Assembly (NCBI RefSeq): GCF_002217475.1
Contig: NZ_MUHH01000004.1
Coordinates: 62,001 to 126,000, forward strand
Length of the DNA: 64,000 nt
Source of the DNA: Flavobacterium tructae
GTDB taxonomy: Bacteria; Bacteroidota; Bacteroidia; Flavobacteriales; Flavobacteriaceae
Direction of reading: 5' to 3'
The position numbers and the translations under genes are program-made. Below the pieces are notes generated by a model that saw nothing but the letters and a program-made list of their open reading frames with translations, searched no databases and had not been told where the DNA came from. Of the stretch, positions 9,881 to 17,766 are shown in pieces (position 1 is the stretch's first letter; every line of letters starts with the position of its first letter).

Positions 9881-10090
9881 ATGAATATTGAAACTTATAA
9901 AACGGACGTTACCACAAAGGAAGAAGCAAAATTTGTTGTAGCGCTGCTTCAATTTGTTATTTCTGATTGTATCATGAATTTTGATGTAGAAGACAAAAAT
10001 CATGTTCTGACAATCGAAACCAACAGGGAGATTAAGGATATGGTGTATGGTGTTTTTAATAAGCAAGGATTTTATTGTCAGAAACTTTAA
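9881..10090 (+). CDS. Small HMA-fold-like protein of unknown function
   Basis: A 69-residue cytoplasmic protein between the sigma and anti-sigma genes, 12 bp before the FecR start. The pattern (strand, helix EEAKFVVALLQFVIS, strand CIMNFDVEDKNHVLTIET, helix REIKDMVYGVFNKQGF) looks like the beta-alpha-beta-beta-alpha-beta fold of heavy-metal-associated domains but lacks the CxxC metal site. Similar small proteins occur widely in Bacteroidota, as far as I recall. A role in sigma regulation is only suggested by position. Confidence 0.7.
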   Translation: MNIETYKTDVTTKEEAKFVVALLQFVISDCIMNFDVEDKNHVLTIETNREIKDMVYGVFNKQGFYCQKL

Positions 10091-10102
10091 CGCCCCAAAG
10101 AT

Positions 10103-10945
10103 ATGAATGATAAAAAAGTAGAAGAAGAATTAAAGAAGATTTGGGATGATGTTCCCATTTCGCATTCTGATGAAGAAAAAGAGGCTTCGTGGGAAGCATT
10201 TCAATCCAAAGCCTTTCCTTCAAAAAAACAAAGATTTAAAGCATGGCATTATGCCTCAGCAGCAGCTGTTTTACTTTTTGCGTTTATCGGAACGGGCCTT
10301 TTCTTTAATAAAGAGCAGAACCAACAGGAAATTAAATTGACTTCAAACGTAATTGAAAATACGACTTCAATTGTAAAAACGATTTTTTTACCGGATAGTT
10401 CCAAAGTGGAGTTAAGTCCTGATTCCAGAATCGAGTATGCCGATAATTTTAAGACTAATCGTAAAATTGAAATTAAAGGAGAAGCTCATTTTCAGGTAAC
10501 AAAAGACAAAAAACATCCTTTTCAGGTTTTTTGCAATGAAACGACAACCACTGTTTTAGGAACTTCTTTCTTAGTAAAAGGATACACTCAAAAGGAAGTC
10601 TCAGTCGAGCTTTTTGAAGGGAGCGTTGAGATGAGCGTAAAAGACCAGACTCAAAAATGGATACTCGTACCCGGTGAAAAATTCACCTATGCCAATAATA
10701 CGGTTGAGGTATCTGAATTTGAAAGATTTACCGATTTTGAAAATGAAAAGTTAACCGTTCTTGCTGCCTACATTAAAACAAACTATGGTTACACGGTGAA
10801 ATTTCCAAAGGAATATTACGATCAGCACATTACCTTGAGAATCAACAAAAAAGAAGATTTGCAAATAATTATCCAATTAATATCCGAAATGTATAACCTA
10901 AATTTTGAAATAAATGAAAAATTGAAAGAAGTTACTTTTCAATAG
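10103..10945 (+). CDS. FecR-family anti-sigma factor
   Basis: 280 residues: an acidic N-terminal cytoplasmic part (1-48), one membrane segment (about 50-68, SAAAVLLFAFIGTGLFF), a FecR domain (about 82-180, IFLPDSSKVELSPDSRIEY, then IKGEAHFQVTKDKKHPF) and a DUF4974 domain (about 210-280, ending NFEINEKLKEVTFQ). It partners the sigma gene at 9313 and the STN receptor downstream. Its last 159 bases are the start of a tandemly duplicated segment, so a second, diverged copy of its tail exists at 11073-11231. Confidence 0.93.
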   Translation: MNDKKVEEELKKIWDDVPISHSDEEKEASWEAFQSKAFPSKKQRFKAWHYASAAAVLLFAFIGTGLFFNKEQNQQEIKLTSNVIENTTSIVKTIFLPDSSKVELSPDSRIEYADNFKTNRKIEIKGEAHFQVTKDKKHPFQVFCNETTTTVLGTSFLVKGYTQKEVSVELFEGSVEMSVKDQTQKWILVPGEKFTYANNTVEVSEFERFTDFENEKLTVLAAYIKTNYGYTVKFPKEYYDQHITLRINKKEDLQIIIQLISEMYNLNFEINEKLKEVTFQ

Positions 10946-11358
10946 AAAAGAAAAAGGATGCACTAGCCGCGAAACTAAACATCCTTCTCATGGTCAGGAT
11001 AATAAGAATTATCCAGTTTAATAATGTTCAAAAATACAAAATTTTATGAAACATATCATTTCAGCATGTTTTTGTTATACATTGAAATTCCCAAAGGAAT
11101 ATTATGACCATCGTATTACCATACGAATTAATAAAAAAGAGGATTTTAAAAGAACGATTCAATTAATATCTAAAATGTATAACCTAAACTTTGAAATAAA
11201 TGAAGAATTAAAAGTAATTACTTTTCAATAGAAAAGATAAAGGATGCACTAGCCGCGAAACTAAACATCCTCCTCATGATCAGGATAGCAGGAAACTATC
11301 ACATTTAATAATATCAAAAATACAAAATTTCATGAAGCATATAATTTCAGCGTGCTTT
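10787..11358 (+). repeat. 286-bp tandem duplication (FecR tail + intergenic + receptor head)
   Basis: Copy 1 is about 10787-11072 and copy 2 about 11073-11358. The period is exactly 286 bp at three anchors: the CCAAAGGAATATTA motif, the FecR stop codon (10945 and 11231) and the ATG followed by AARCATAT (11046 and 11332). By eye the copies are roughly 83-85% identical. Each contains the FecR C-terminal codons, a perfectly shared core GCACTAGCCGCGAAACTAAA inside an AAGGATG/CATCCTT inverted repeat (10954-10986 and 11240-11272), an AT-rich leader, and the first codons of the receptor gene. Confidence 0.92.
11046..11231 (+). pseudogene. Chimeric ORF: receptor signal start fused to FecR C-terminus
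   Basis: This 61-codon ORF begins with MKHIISACF, the same start as the receptor at 11332, and continues into a diverged copy of the FecR DUF4974 tail (FPKEYYDHRITIRINKKED to the VITFQ end). It is the product of the 286-bp tandem duplication. It has stayed open, with about 12 substitutions in 51 residues against the parent tail, but the fused hydrophobic stretch is too short for a normal signal peptide. I treat it as a duplication remnant; a free DUF4974 decoy is possible but unproven. Confidence 0.7.
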
Positions 11359-13944
11359 TTTTTATTCAGCTGGGGAGTGTTTTCTCAAAACGTAACCATA
11401 GCTGTTGATAAATCAGTAACACTAAAAGAATTCTTTAAGCAAATTGAAAGTCAGAGTGATTTCAAATTTGCGCATACAGACCAAATCAATACCAATCAAA
11501 AGTATTTTACCGAAACAAAGACTTATAAAAATATCAGTGTAAAAGAATTGGTCAATGAACTTAATAAAAGTGCAGCGGTTCAGTTTTCTATCGTTGGCAA
11601 TAATATTTTTGTAAAGCAAAAAGTAACCAAGGCACCTAAAAAAAAAAATAAGCTGAGCGGTCAGGTTTTCGACGAGAACAAGCAGCCGGTTATTGGAGCT
11701 AATATTTTCATAAAAGAACTTTCTACCGGTGCTACAACAGATGCAGACGGGAAATTCTCGATAACACTGGACAAAGGAAATTACACCGTATTGATCAGTT
11801 ATTTGGGTTTGAAAAACAACGAAAAACAAATTGTAGTTTCGGACGATTCAAGAATCAATTTTTATATGGATTCCGACAGTCATGAGCTAGAGCAGGTAGT
11901 CGTAACCACCAATAAGGCAGTGGATGTTAAAAATACTCAAATGAGTGTAAACAAACTTTCGATGGCCGAGATCAAACGAATTCCTGTAGCGATGGGAGAA
12001 GCCGATCCTTTAAAATCGATATTGACATTACCCGGAGTTACCAACGCCGGAGAACTTTCGTCTGGTTTTAATGTTCGTGGTGGTGCAGCCGATCAAAATC
12101 TGATTCTGGTAGATGGCGGTCCGGTTTATGCTGATTCTCATATGTTTGGTTTTTTCTCGATTTTTAATCCTGATATTGTGAGTGGATTAGATTTATATAA
12201 AGGAGGGATTCCTTCTAAATATGGAGGACGAGTTTCTTCTGTTCTGGATATCACACAGCAAAGCGGGGATTTTGAAAAGTACAAAGTTAACGGAGGTATC
12301 GGTTTAATCTCGAGCCGCTTGTTGGTGCAGGGACCTATTCAAAAAGAAAAAGGATCTTTTATCATTGCAGGACGTGCTTCGTATGCCCATTTGTTCATGA
12401 AACTGGCCGATAGCAAGAATTCTGTTATGTTTTATGATTTAAATGCTAAGTTCAATTATCGTTTAGGAGCCAATAATACATTGTCTTTTTCAGGGTATTT
12501 TGGGAACGACCTTTTTGATCTTAATAATTTTTTTAACAGTACTTACGGAAATACAATGGGGATTTTAAGCTGGAAGCATAAGTTTTCTGAGAATTTAAAT
12601 ACCAACTTGTCCGTTTATTTTAGTGATTATAAGTTTAATCTGGATCTGGATAGAGAAGGTTTTAAATGGAACAATAACATTCAGACTTATGGTCTTAAAT
12701 ATGGCTGGAGTCAGACTGTATCAGAAAAATTAAAATTGAATTATGGAATAGACGGTCAGTATTACGATTTTAATCCCGGAACCGTAAAGCCTACCAATAC
12801 AACTTCACAGTTTAATTACAAACAGTTGGATAAAAAGTATGCTTTTGAATCTTCTGTTTATCTGGACTTTGAGCATCAGCTTACAGAGAAACTGAACCTT
12901 CGATACGGACTTCGTTACAGTATGTTTTACCGTTTAGGAGGGGAAGAAATCAATACCTACGAAGATGGGAAAGCAGTAGTTTTCAATCCGTTGTATAAAA
13001 TTTATGAAGAAGGAACTCCAACGGGGAGTATCACTTATAAAAAAGGAGCGACCATTAGTAAGTTTGATAATTTCGAACCGCGTGCTGCAGTATCGTATGC
13101 TTTTAATGAGACTACTTCGGTAAAAGCGAGTTACAACCGAATGGCGCAGTATATTCATATGTTGTCGAATACGCAGTTTCCTTTGCCAACAACAATTTGG
13201 ACACCAAGCGGTCCTTTTACAAAACCGCAGCTTTTGGATCAGTTTGCCGTAGGTTATTTTCAGAATTTTAAAGATAATGAATACTCTTTCGAAGGAGAGT
13301 TGTTCTATAAAAAAATCAAAAACCGTATTGATTATATTGACGGAGCCGATATTTTGGCCAATAACAATATAGAACAGGTGATTTTGAATGGTAAAGCCAG
13401 ATCTTATGGTATGGAATTAATGTTGCGAAAAAATACGGGAACATTAACCGGTTGGGTTTCTTATACCTTATCCAGAGCTGAACAAAAAACACCCGGCAGA
13501 ACACCGGAAGAACCGGGAGTTGCAAATGGTAAATGGTATTTATCAGGCTACGATAAACTGCACAATTTGAGTGTTGTGGGGAATTATGAATACAGTAAAA
13601 AATGGTCTTTTAATGCCAATTTCAGTTTACAGTCAGGTCAGCCGGTAACGTATGCCAATGGATATTATGAATTTGGAGGGATTAATGTTCCAAACTTCTC
13701 CTTAAGAAATGAAAACAGATTGCCACTTTTCCACCATCTGGATCTGGCAGCAACTTATACGCCAAAACCGGATAAAAAGAAAGGATGGCAGAGCTACTGG
13801 GTATTTAGTCTTTATAATGTTTACAACCGAAAAAATGCAGCTGCGATGACTTTTGCAACAAATGAAGACACAGGGATGAATGAGACTAAAAGGCTTTCTA
13901 TTTTTGGAGTAGTACCGGGAGTTTCTTATAATTTTAAATTTTAA
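11332..13944 (+). CDS. TonB-dependent receptor with STN signalling domain
   Basis: 870 residues. The signal peptide is MKHIISACFFLFSWGVFSQ. An STN domain follows (about 20-95), then a carboxypeptidase-regulatory-like domain (about 105-185, LSGQVFDENKQPVIGANI), a plug (about 200-310, including SILTLPGVTNAGELSSGFNV and the DQNLILVDGGPVY segment) and an outer-membrane barrel ending VVPGVSYNFKF. It is shorter than SusC and has no SusD partner. The DUF4249 gene overlaps its stop by one base (TAATG), the usual partner arrangement. With the sigma and FecR genes upstream this is a FecA-like sensing receptor; the ligand is unknown. Confidence 0.93.
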   Translation: MKHIISACFFLFSWGVFSQNVTIAVDKSVTLKEFFKQIESQSDFKFAHTDQINTNQKYFTETKTYKNISVKELVNELNKSAAVQFSIVGNNIFVKQKVTKAPKKKNKLSGQVFDENKQPVIGANIFIKELSTGATTDADGKFSITLDKGNYTVLISYLGLKNNEKQIVVSDDSRINFYMDSDSHELEQVVVTTNKAVDVKNTQMSVNKLSMAEIKRIPVAMGEADPLKSILTLPGVTNAGELSSGFNVRGGAADQNLILVDGGPVYADSHMFGFFSIFNPDIVSGLDLYKGGIPSKYGGRVSSVLDITQQSGDFEKYKVNGGIGLISSRLLVQGPIQKEKGSFIIAGRASYAHLFMKLADSKNSVMFYDLNAKFNYRLGANNTLSFSGYFGNDLFDLNNFFNSTYGNTMGILSWKHKFSENLNTNLSVYFSDYKFNLDLDREGFKWNNNIQTYGLKYGWSQTVSEKLKLNYGIDGQYYDFNPGTVKPTNTTSQFNYKQLDKKYAFESSVYLDFEHQLTEKLNLRYGLRYSMFYRLGGEEINTYEDGKAVVFNPLYKIYEEGTPTGSITYKKGATISKFDNFEPRAAVSYAFNETTSVKASYNRMAQYIHMLSNTQFPLPTTIWTPSGPFTKPQLLDQFAVGYFQNFKDNEYSFEGELFYKKIKNRIDYIDGADILANNNIEQVILNGKARSYGMELMLRKNTGTLTGWVSYTLSRAEQKTPGRTPEEPGVANGKWYLSGYDKLHNLSVVGNYEYSKKWSFNANFSLQSGQPVTYANGYYEFGGINVPNFSLRNENRLPLFHHLDLAATYTPKPDKKKGWQSYWVFSLYNVYNRKNAAAMTFATNEDTGMNETKRLSIFGVVPGVSYNFKF

Positions 13945-14819
13945 TGAATATGCAAAGGATTGATATAAAAACGATAAAGAAGAATACAATAGCTATTTTA
14001 GGTTTTGTTTTGGTACTGTTTTTCTCCTCTTGTGATGATGTGGTAAAACTTGATTTAGAAACTGGAGAAACGAGAATCGTAGTAGACGCCGAAATTATCT
14101 GGAAAAAAGGAACGTCCGGTAGTGAGCAGGTCATCAAGGTGAGTAAAACGGCTCCTTATTACAACGATAAAACTCCAAAAGTCTCAGGAGCTAAAGTAAA
14201 AGTGACCAATAGCAAAGGAGATGTCTTTACTTTTAATGAAACAGGACCGGGACTTTACGTATGTACTAATTTTGTACCAGTTATCAACATGGATTATGTG
14301 CTTTCTGTGGAAGCAGAAGGGCAAACTTTTACGGCTGCCGAAAAGTTAATTTCAGTAGCGCCTATTGATAGAATAGAACAGAAACGCGTTCCGGATGTAG
14401 CCGGAGATGATCTGTATGAGATATCATTTTATTTTAAAGACCCGGCAGATCAGACAAATTTTTATCTTACAGATTATAAGAGTGATGTTTTTCGTCTTCC
14501 TTCATACACGCTGTTAGATGATGAATTGTTTAATGGAAATGAAATATATCCAAGATTTTCGGATCCCGATTTGAAACCAGGAAAAAGTCTTTCGGTTATA
14601 AATAGAGGTATTTCTAAGAATTTTTACAACTATATGAGTTTAATTTTAGAGATATACGGAGGAAGTCCTTTTTCTATTCCTCCCGGAAATATAAGAGGTA
14701 ATATTGTAAACACGACAAATGCCAATAATTTTGCTTTTGGTTATTTCAGGCTTTGTGAAGCAGATACCTTTTCCTATACTGTACAAGAGAACGATAATAT
14801 TGTCTATCCGGGAAAGTAA
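13944..14819 (+). CDS. DUF4249-family lipoprotein
   Basis: 291 residues, starting on the last base of the receptor stop codon, so the two are translationally coupled. The signal sequence ends at a lipobox (LVLFFSSC, Cys 30). The mature part has VVDAEIIWKK, APYYNDKTPKVSGAKVKVTN, TFNETGPGLYVC and MDYVLSVEAEGQTFTA, characteristic of DUF4249 proteins encoded next to TonB receptors in Bacteroidota. It probably sits in the outer membrane and assists the receptor as SusD assists SusC, though no function is established for the family to my knowledge. Two hairpins follow. Confidence 0.9.
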   Translation: MNMQRIDIKTIKKNTIAILGFVLVLFFSSCDDVVKLDLETGETRIVVDAEIIWKKGTSGSEQVIKVSKTAPYYNDKTPKVSGAKVKVTNSKGDVFTFNETGPGLYVCTNFVPVINMDYVLSVEAEGQTFTAAEKLISVAPIDRIEQKRVPDVAGDDLYEISFYFKDPADQTNFYLTDYKSDVFRLPSYTLLDDELFNGNEIYPRFSDPDLKPGKSLSVINRGISKNFYNYMSLILEIYGGSPFSIPPGNIRGNIVNTTNANNFAFGYFRLCEADTFSYTVQENDNIVYPGK

Positions 14820-14847
14820 AATTTTAATTGAAGGTTGATTTGTGACT

Positions 14848-14885
14848 ACATCTGGCATATAAATAGTTATGTCAGATGTTTTTTT
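14848..14885 (+). terminator. Intrinsic terminator of receptor operon
   Basis: ACATCTGGCAT (14848-14858) pairs with ATGTCAGATGT (14869-14879) with one mismatch, followed by seven T residues. Confidence 0.88.
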
Positions 14886-14905
14886 ATGCAGTAATTTTAG
14901 GTTAT

Positions 14906-14938
14906 AAAAAAAAAGGATTTTAATAAAATCCTTTTTTT
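14906..14938. terminator. Bidirectional terminator hairpin
   Basis: An A-run, GGATTTT, a short loop, AAAATCC and a T-run form a symmetric stem with U-tracts on both strands. It lies between the + strand receptor operon and the - strand gene ending at 15017, and can serve both. Confidence 0.85.
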
Positions 14939-15016
14939 AAATCCGATAAAAGTGCAGTTGCTTTAACTAAGATTTGGATGAATCAAGAAGTTGCTGAATT
15001 GTATTTACCTTGCCTG

Positions 15017-15802
15017 TTAAACTCTTCTTGGATCTCCTTTTAAATAAGTTTTGCTAAATTTAAAATATTCGGTTGAAGTTCTTTCTCCTGCTTTCCCGTC
15101 AATTCTAAGAACACTTCCCGCACTATTAAGAAGCTTTTGTAGCTCGGCAGCTTCGTTTGTAACTTTTCCGGAATAATACATCGTTTGGTTTCCCTGCGCT
15201 ATGATTTGTTCTACAATATGCGTGTTGGGCAGTGTAATTAGGTGTTGTTCCATCATACGGCGAAACAGAACAGCGGCACCACATTGTTTGGAGACTGCAT
15301 TGGGATCATATTTGCCGTCCTGAACATATTTACCTTTAGTGTACTGATTGGAGTAACTCCATAAATAAGGCGAGTTAATTCCCTGCTTGTAATATCCTAA
15401 TCCGTTAAATAATTCAAGTCGGTATAGAATTCCGGCAATGCTCCAGTCTGTCCATGAATTTAGCTTATCGTAAATCAAGGCATCATTTGCGCTTACTTCC
15501 CAGGTAAAAGGAGGATTTCCTGCTTTCGGGCGGCCTGCAGGAACGTTAACCGTACGCTTAGTAAGCGGGTCGCCATTGTGCAAATGAGTAGTAAAGTTTA
15601 GACTTCCTTCCATACAATGTATAATAGAAATCATATACCAGGGAATATTTAAAGGATCACCAACAGATTGATATCTGTTTTTGTTTGAAACTATTTTAGT
15701 GACCAATGCATCAATTTCAGGATATTTAGCTTCTTTTATGATGCAGGATGCAAACAACTTTTCGTAATTGCTTTTTTTGTCAGGGGGTACTGTTGTTGCC
15801 AT
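15017..15802 (-). CDS. Lysozyme-like peptidoglycan hydrolase (putative)
   Basis: 261 residues, no signal peptide or membrane segment. Residues about 55-175 hold a conserved block: PWYMISIIHCMEGSLNF with a candidate catalytic Glu 65, then THLHNGDPLTKRTV, VPAGRPKAGNPPFTWE, a segment with WSIAGILYRLE, and SPYLWSYSNQYTKGKY. I recognise this block from uncharacterised lysozyme-like / peptidoglycan-binding-annotated proteins of Bacteroidota and cyanobacteria. The tail (about 215-261) resembles a short peptidoglycan-binding repeat (ELQKLLNSAG, LRIDGKAGERT). Enzymatic activity is inferred only. Lack of a secretion signal means it would act after lysis or through a non-Sec route. Confidence 0.6.
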   Translation of the reverse strand: MATTVPPDKKSNYEKLFASCIIKEAKYPEIDALVTKIVSNKNRYQSVGDPLNIPWYMISIIHCMEGSLNFTTHLHNGDPLTKRTVNVPAGRPKAGNPPFTWEVSANDALIYDKLNSWTDWSIAGILYRLELFNGLGYYKQGINSPYLWSYSNQYTKGKYVQDGKYDPNAVSKQCGAAVLFRRMMEQHLITLPNTHIVEQIIAQGNQTMYYSGKVTNEAAELQKLLNSAGSVLRIDGKAGERTSTEYFKFSKTYLKGDPRRV

Positions 15803-16295
15803 AATTATAGTTGGTTAGTGTTGAGTTCGATTCAACGGATTAGTTGGATTTAGATAGTATAAAGTTAGCTAAAAAACACTATTTTTGTTTTAACGTGTTT
15901 AAAAACAGGTGTTTATACTTGTTTGCGAAAGGATGGCCAGGATTATTTTTGATAAAAAAGAAAGAGAATTATTTGTATTTGAAAAAAGAAACGAATATTG
16001 AATGTTGATAGAAGGTATTGCGACGTTTTTTATAAGAGTACAAAAGGGGTGAAAGTTATAAATTTAGAGTTAAAGCCATCAGAAACAAAAAACAAGTCTG
16101 TTTCATTTTTCAGAAAACAGAAAAGTTTTAAGTTAATGCAATCGTAACCCTTTCAAAAGGATTTACTTAGAGTATTCGCAATATTTTTTGATAAAAACTA
16201 AGAAGTAAAAAACAATTTTACGTTGATTTTTATAGATTTGTAGAATCAATATATGCCCAAAAATGGATTGGGATTAATTATAAAATACTAAGACA
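15803..16295. other. Intergenic region between divergent genes
   Basis: 493 bp with no supported gene. TAGATTTG at 16233-16240 fits the Bacteroidota -7 consensus TAnnTTTG and lies 55 bases before the ATG at 16296, but I see no well-spaced -33 element. The rest is AT-rich sequence without clear repeats. Confidence 0.5.
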
Positions 16296-16931
16296 ATGAA
16301 AGCGGTTACTTCACTATTTTTATTTTTAATATTTGCCTGTTCAAATTCTTATTCACAGTTAAGCTCAGATAAAATATTCGAAAGTTTTAAACAGGGAGAA
16401 CGGACCAATTGTTCGTCGATTGCCTTTATTAAAGCCTCTTTAAATGTCTATGGATTAGACAATCTTTTTGTAAACGAAAAGACAGGTGAAAACACTCATA
16501 GAATCACCTTAAAGAATAATGCGTCATTCAATCTGCAAGAAGACGAAATCAGTAAAGCTAAAGTATCAGCCGGTTTTATCTATATTAAGGACAATCCCGA
16601 AAGTGAAAAAATTACGGATTATGCGATACTGACCTATGCCGTAATGGCAAAATACAAACAAATTATTGATAAGGTCGATACTTTTGATAAAGCATTAGAA
16701 GATTTAGAAGATGGTTCCGTATATACTCCTACCATTTACAAATATTTAGGATTCAAAGAAGGTAAACAAGTATTAAAGTTAAAACGACAATCCGGAAGTG
16801 AATATTGCGGAGTTGTGGCGTGGTCTACTGCACATGCCGTTTTTGTTTGTGAAGATTTCATGGACTATTATGGCAATAAAAAAAGTATCTGGATCAAGTA
16901 TCCGGGACGTTTTAGAGTCATTAAATCCTAA
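16296..16931 (+). CDS. Secreted protein with possible Cys/His peptidase fold
   Basis: 211 residues. The N-terminus is a signal peptide (MKAVTSLFLFLIFACSNSYS); Cys 15 in IFAC might make it a lipoprotein but the lipobox is poor. Mature residues 36-50 read ERTNCSSIAFIKASL, with Cys 39 at the start of a helix, as in papain-like cysteine peptidases. Further on, WSTAHAVFVCEDF places His 180 on a strand. The order Cys-helix then His-strand suits a C39- or papain-type fold, but I cannot confirm a third catalytic residue. It has no operon partner; it is a single gene after a long gap. Confidence 0.55.
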   Translation: MKAVTSLFLFLIFACSNSYSQLSSDKIFESFKQGERTNCSSIAFIKASLNVYGLDNLFVNEKTGENTHRITLKNNASFNLQEDEISKAKVSAGFIYIKDNPESEKITDYAILTYAVMAKYKQIIDKVDTFDKALEDLEDGSVYTPTIYKYLGFKEGKQVLKLKRQSGSEYCGVVAWSTAHAVFVCEDFMDYYGNKKSIWIKYPGRFRVIKS

Positions 16932-17087
16932 ACAGAAGCAAAGATTTACTGCGAAATATGGGCATTTACATCAAAAAATAAACAAGCATTAAATTCAGGA
17001 AATCTGCTCTCCAGTACCTCAGAATTGTCTTATAGATTGACATAAAATAAAATGTTAATTTTTTTTAAAAAAAAGGAATCATTAAAG

Positions 17088-17117
17088 TTGCGGCTTAAGT
17101 TAATTTGTATACTTTTG
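17088..17117 (+). promoter_or_regulatory. Bacteroidota-type promoter for the 149-residue gene
   Basis: TTG (17088-17090), a 19-base spacer and TACTTTTG (17110-17117), a perfect match to TAnnTTTG. The ATG follows 31 bases downstream. Confidence 0.65.
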
Positions 17118-17148
17118 TGTTCCTCAAACAACCAATTACATTAGTAAA

Positions 17149-17598
17149 ATGAAAAGTAAAATAATTCTAGTAAGTTTCTTTCTCTTTTTTGCAACTGGAG
17201 CTATTTCAGCACAGGCAAAAAATGCTCCAAGAAGTATAATCAGTACAACAGCAATTATCCGCAAATACCATGATCAAAAAGAATTGAGCGGTATGCAAAA
17301 AGGGGAGCTTTTGGAATTATACATCGAGCGTATTAAAGTTTTAGTAAAAACACTTCCTTATATCGCTTTGGTTACTAAACCAGGTGTTACTATGGCAGAT
17401 TTAGGTATTCCGGACGATAGTGAGCACAAAAAAGTGTTAGACGGTCAGGCAGAAGGAACAACAGTATTTTTAGATACTACTGTAGAGTTTCAAAGAAAAA
17501 TGATGCCTTACTCAGATAAAGGAAATTTAATTGCTGCAATTTTATTCTACGAAAGCACATTGAAATCATTACATGAGTTCAACGATATCATGAACTAA
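17149..17598 (+). CDS. Small exported protein of unknown function
   Basis: 149 residues with a clear signal peptide (MKSKIILVSFFLFFATGAIS, cleavage after AQA or nearby). The mature protein is mostly helical (MQKGELLELYIERIKVLVKT, LIAAILFYESTLKSLHEFND) with a central loop rich in Gly and Asp. I do not recognise the family. It is a single-gene unit with its own promoter (17088-17117) and terminator (17632-17668), suggesting an abundant, independently controlled periplasmic protein. Confidence 0.8.
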   Translation: MKSKIILVSFFLFFATGAISAQAKNAPRSIISTTAIIRKYHDQKELSGMQKGELLELYIERIKVLVKTLPYIALVTKPGVTMADLGIPDDSEHKKVLDGQAEGTTVFLDTTVEFQRKMMPYSDKGNLIAAILFYESTLKSLHEFNDIMN

Positions 17599-17631
17599 GA
17601 ATAGCAGGATCTTATTCTTATAAAAAATAGA

Positions 17632-17668
17632 AACCTCCAAAGTCATTTGATTTTGGAGGTTTTTTTTT
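17632..17668 (+). terminator. Intrinsic terminator
   Basis: AACCTCCAAA (17632-17641) pairs with TTTGGAGGTT (17652-17661), followed by a run of T residues. Confidence 0.92.
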
Positions 17669-17766
17669 GTTTTTGCAGTATAAAACGGGTATTAATACGG
17701 GTAAGCAATCACCATAAATTAGGTTACTTTGATTGTACAAGTTATTAACGCTAAAAAAAGTTTATC

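Noticed and set aside
16798..16992. 64-codon ORF overlapping the end of the Cys/His protein gene
   Set aside because: Out-of-frame reading of a supported gene, extending only into non-coding DNA.
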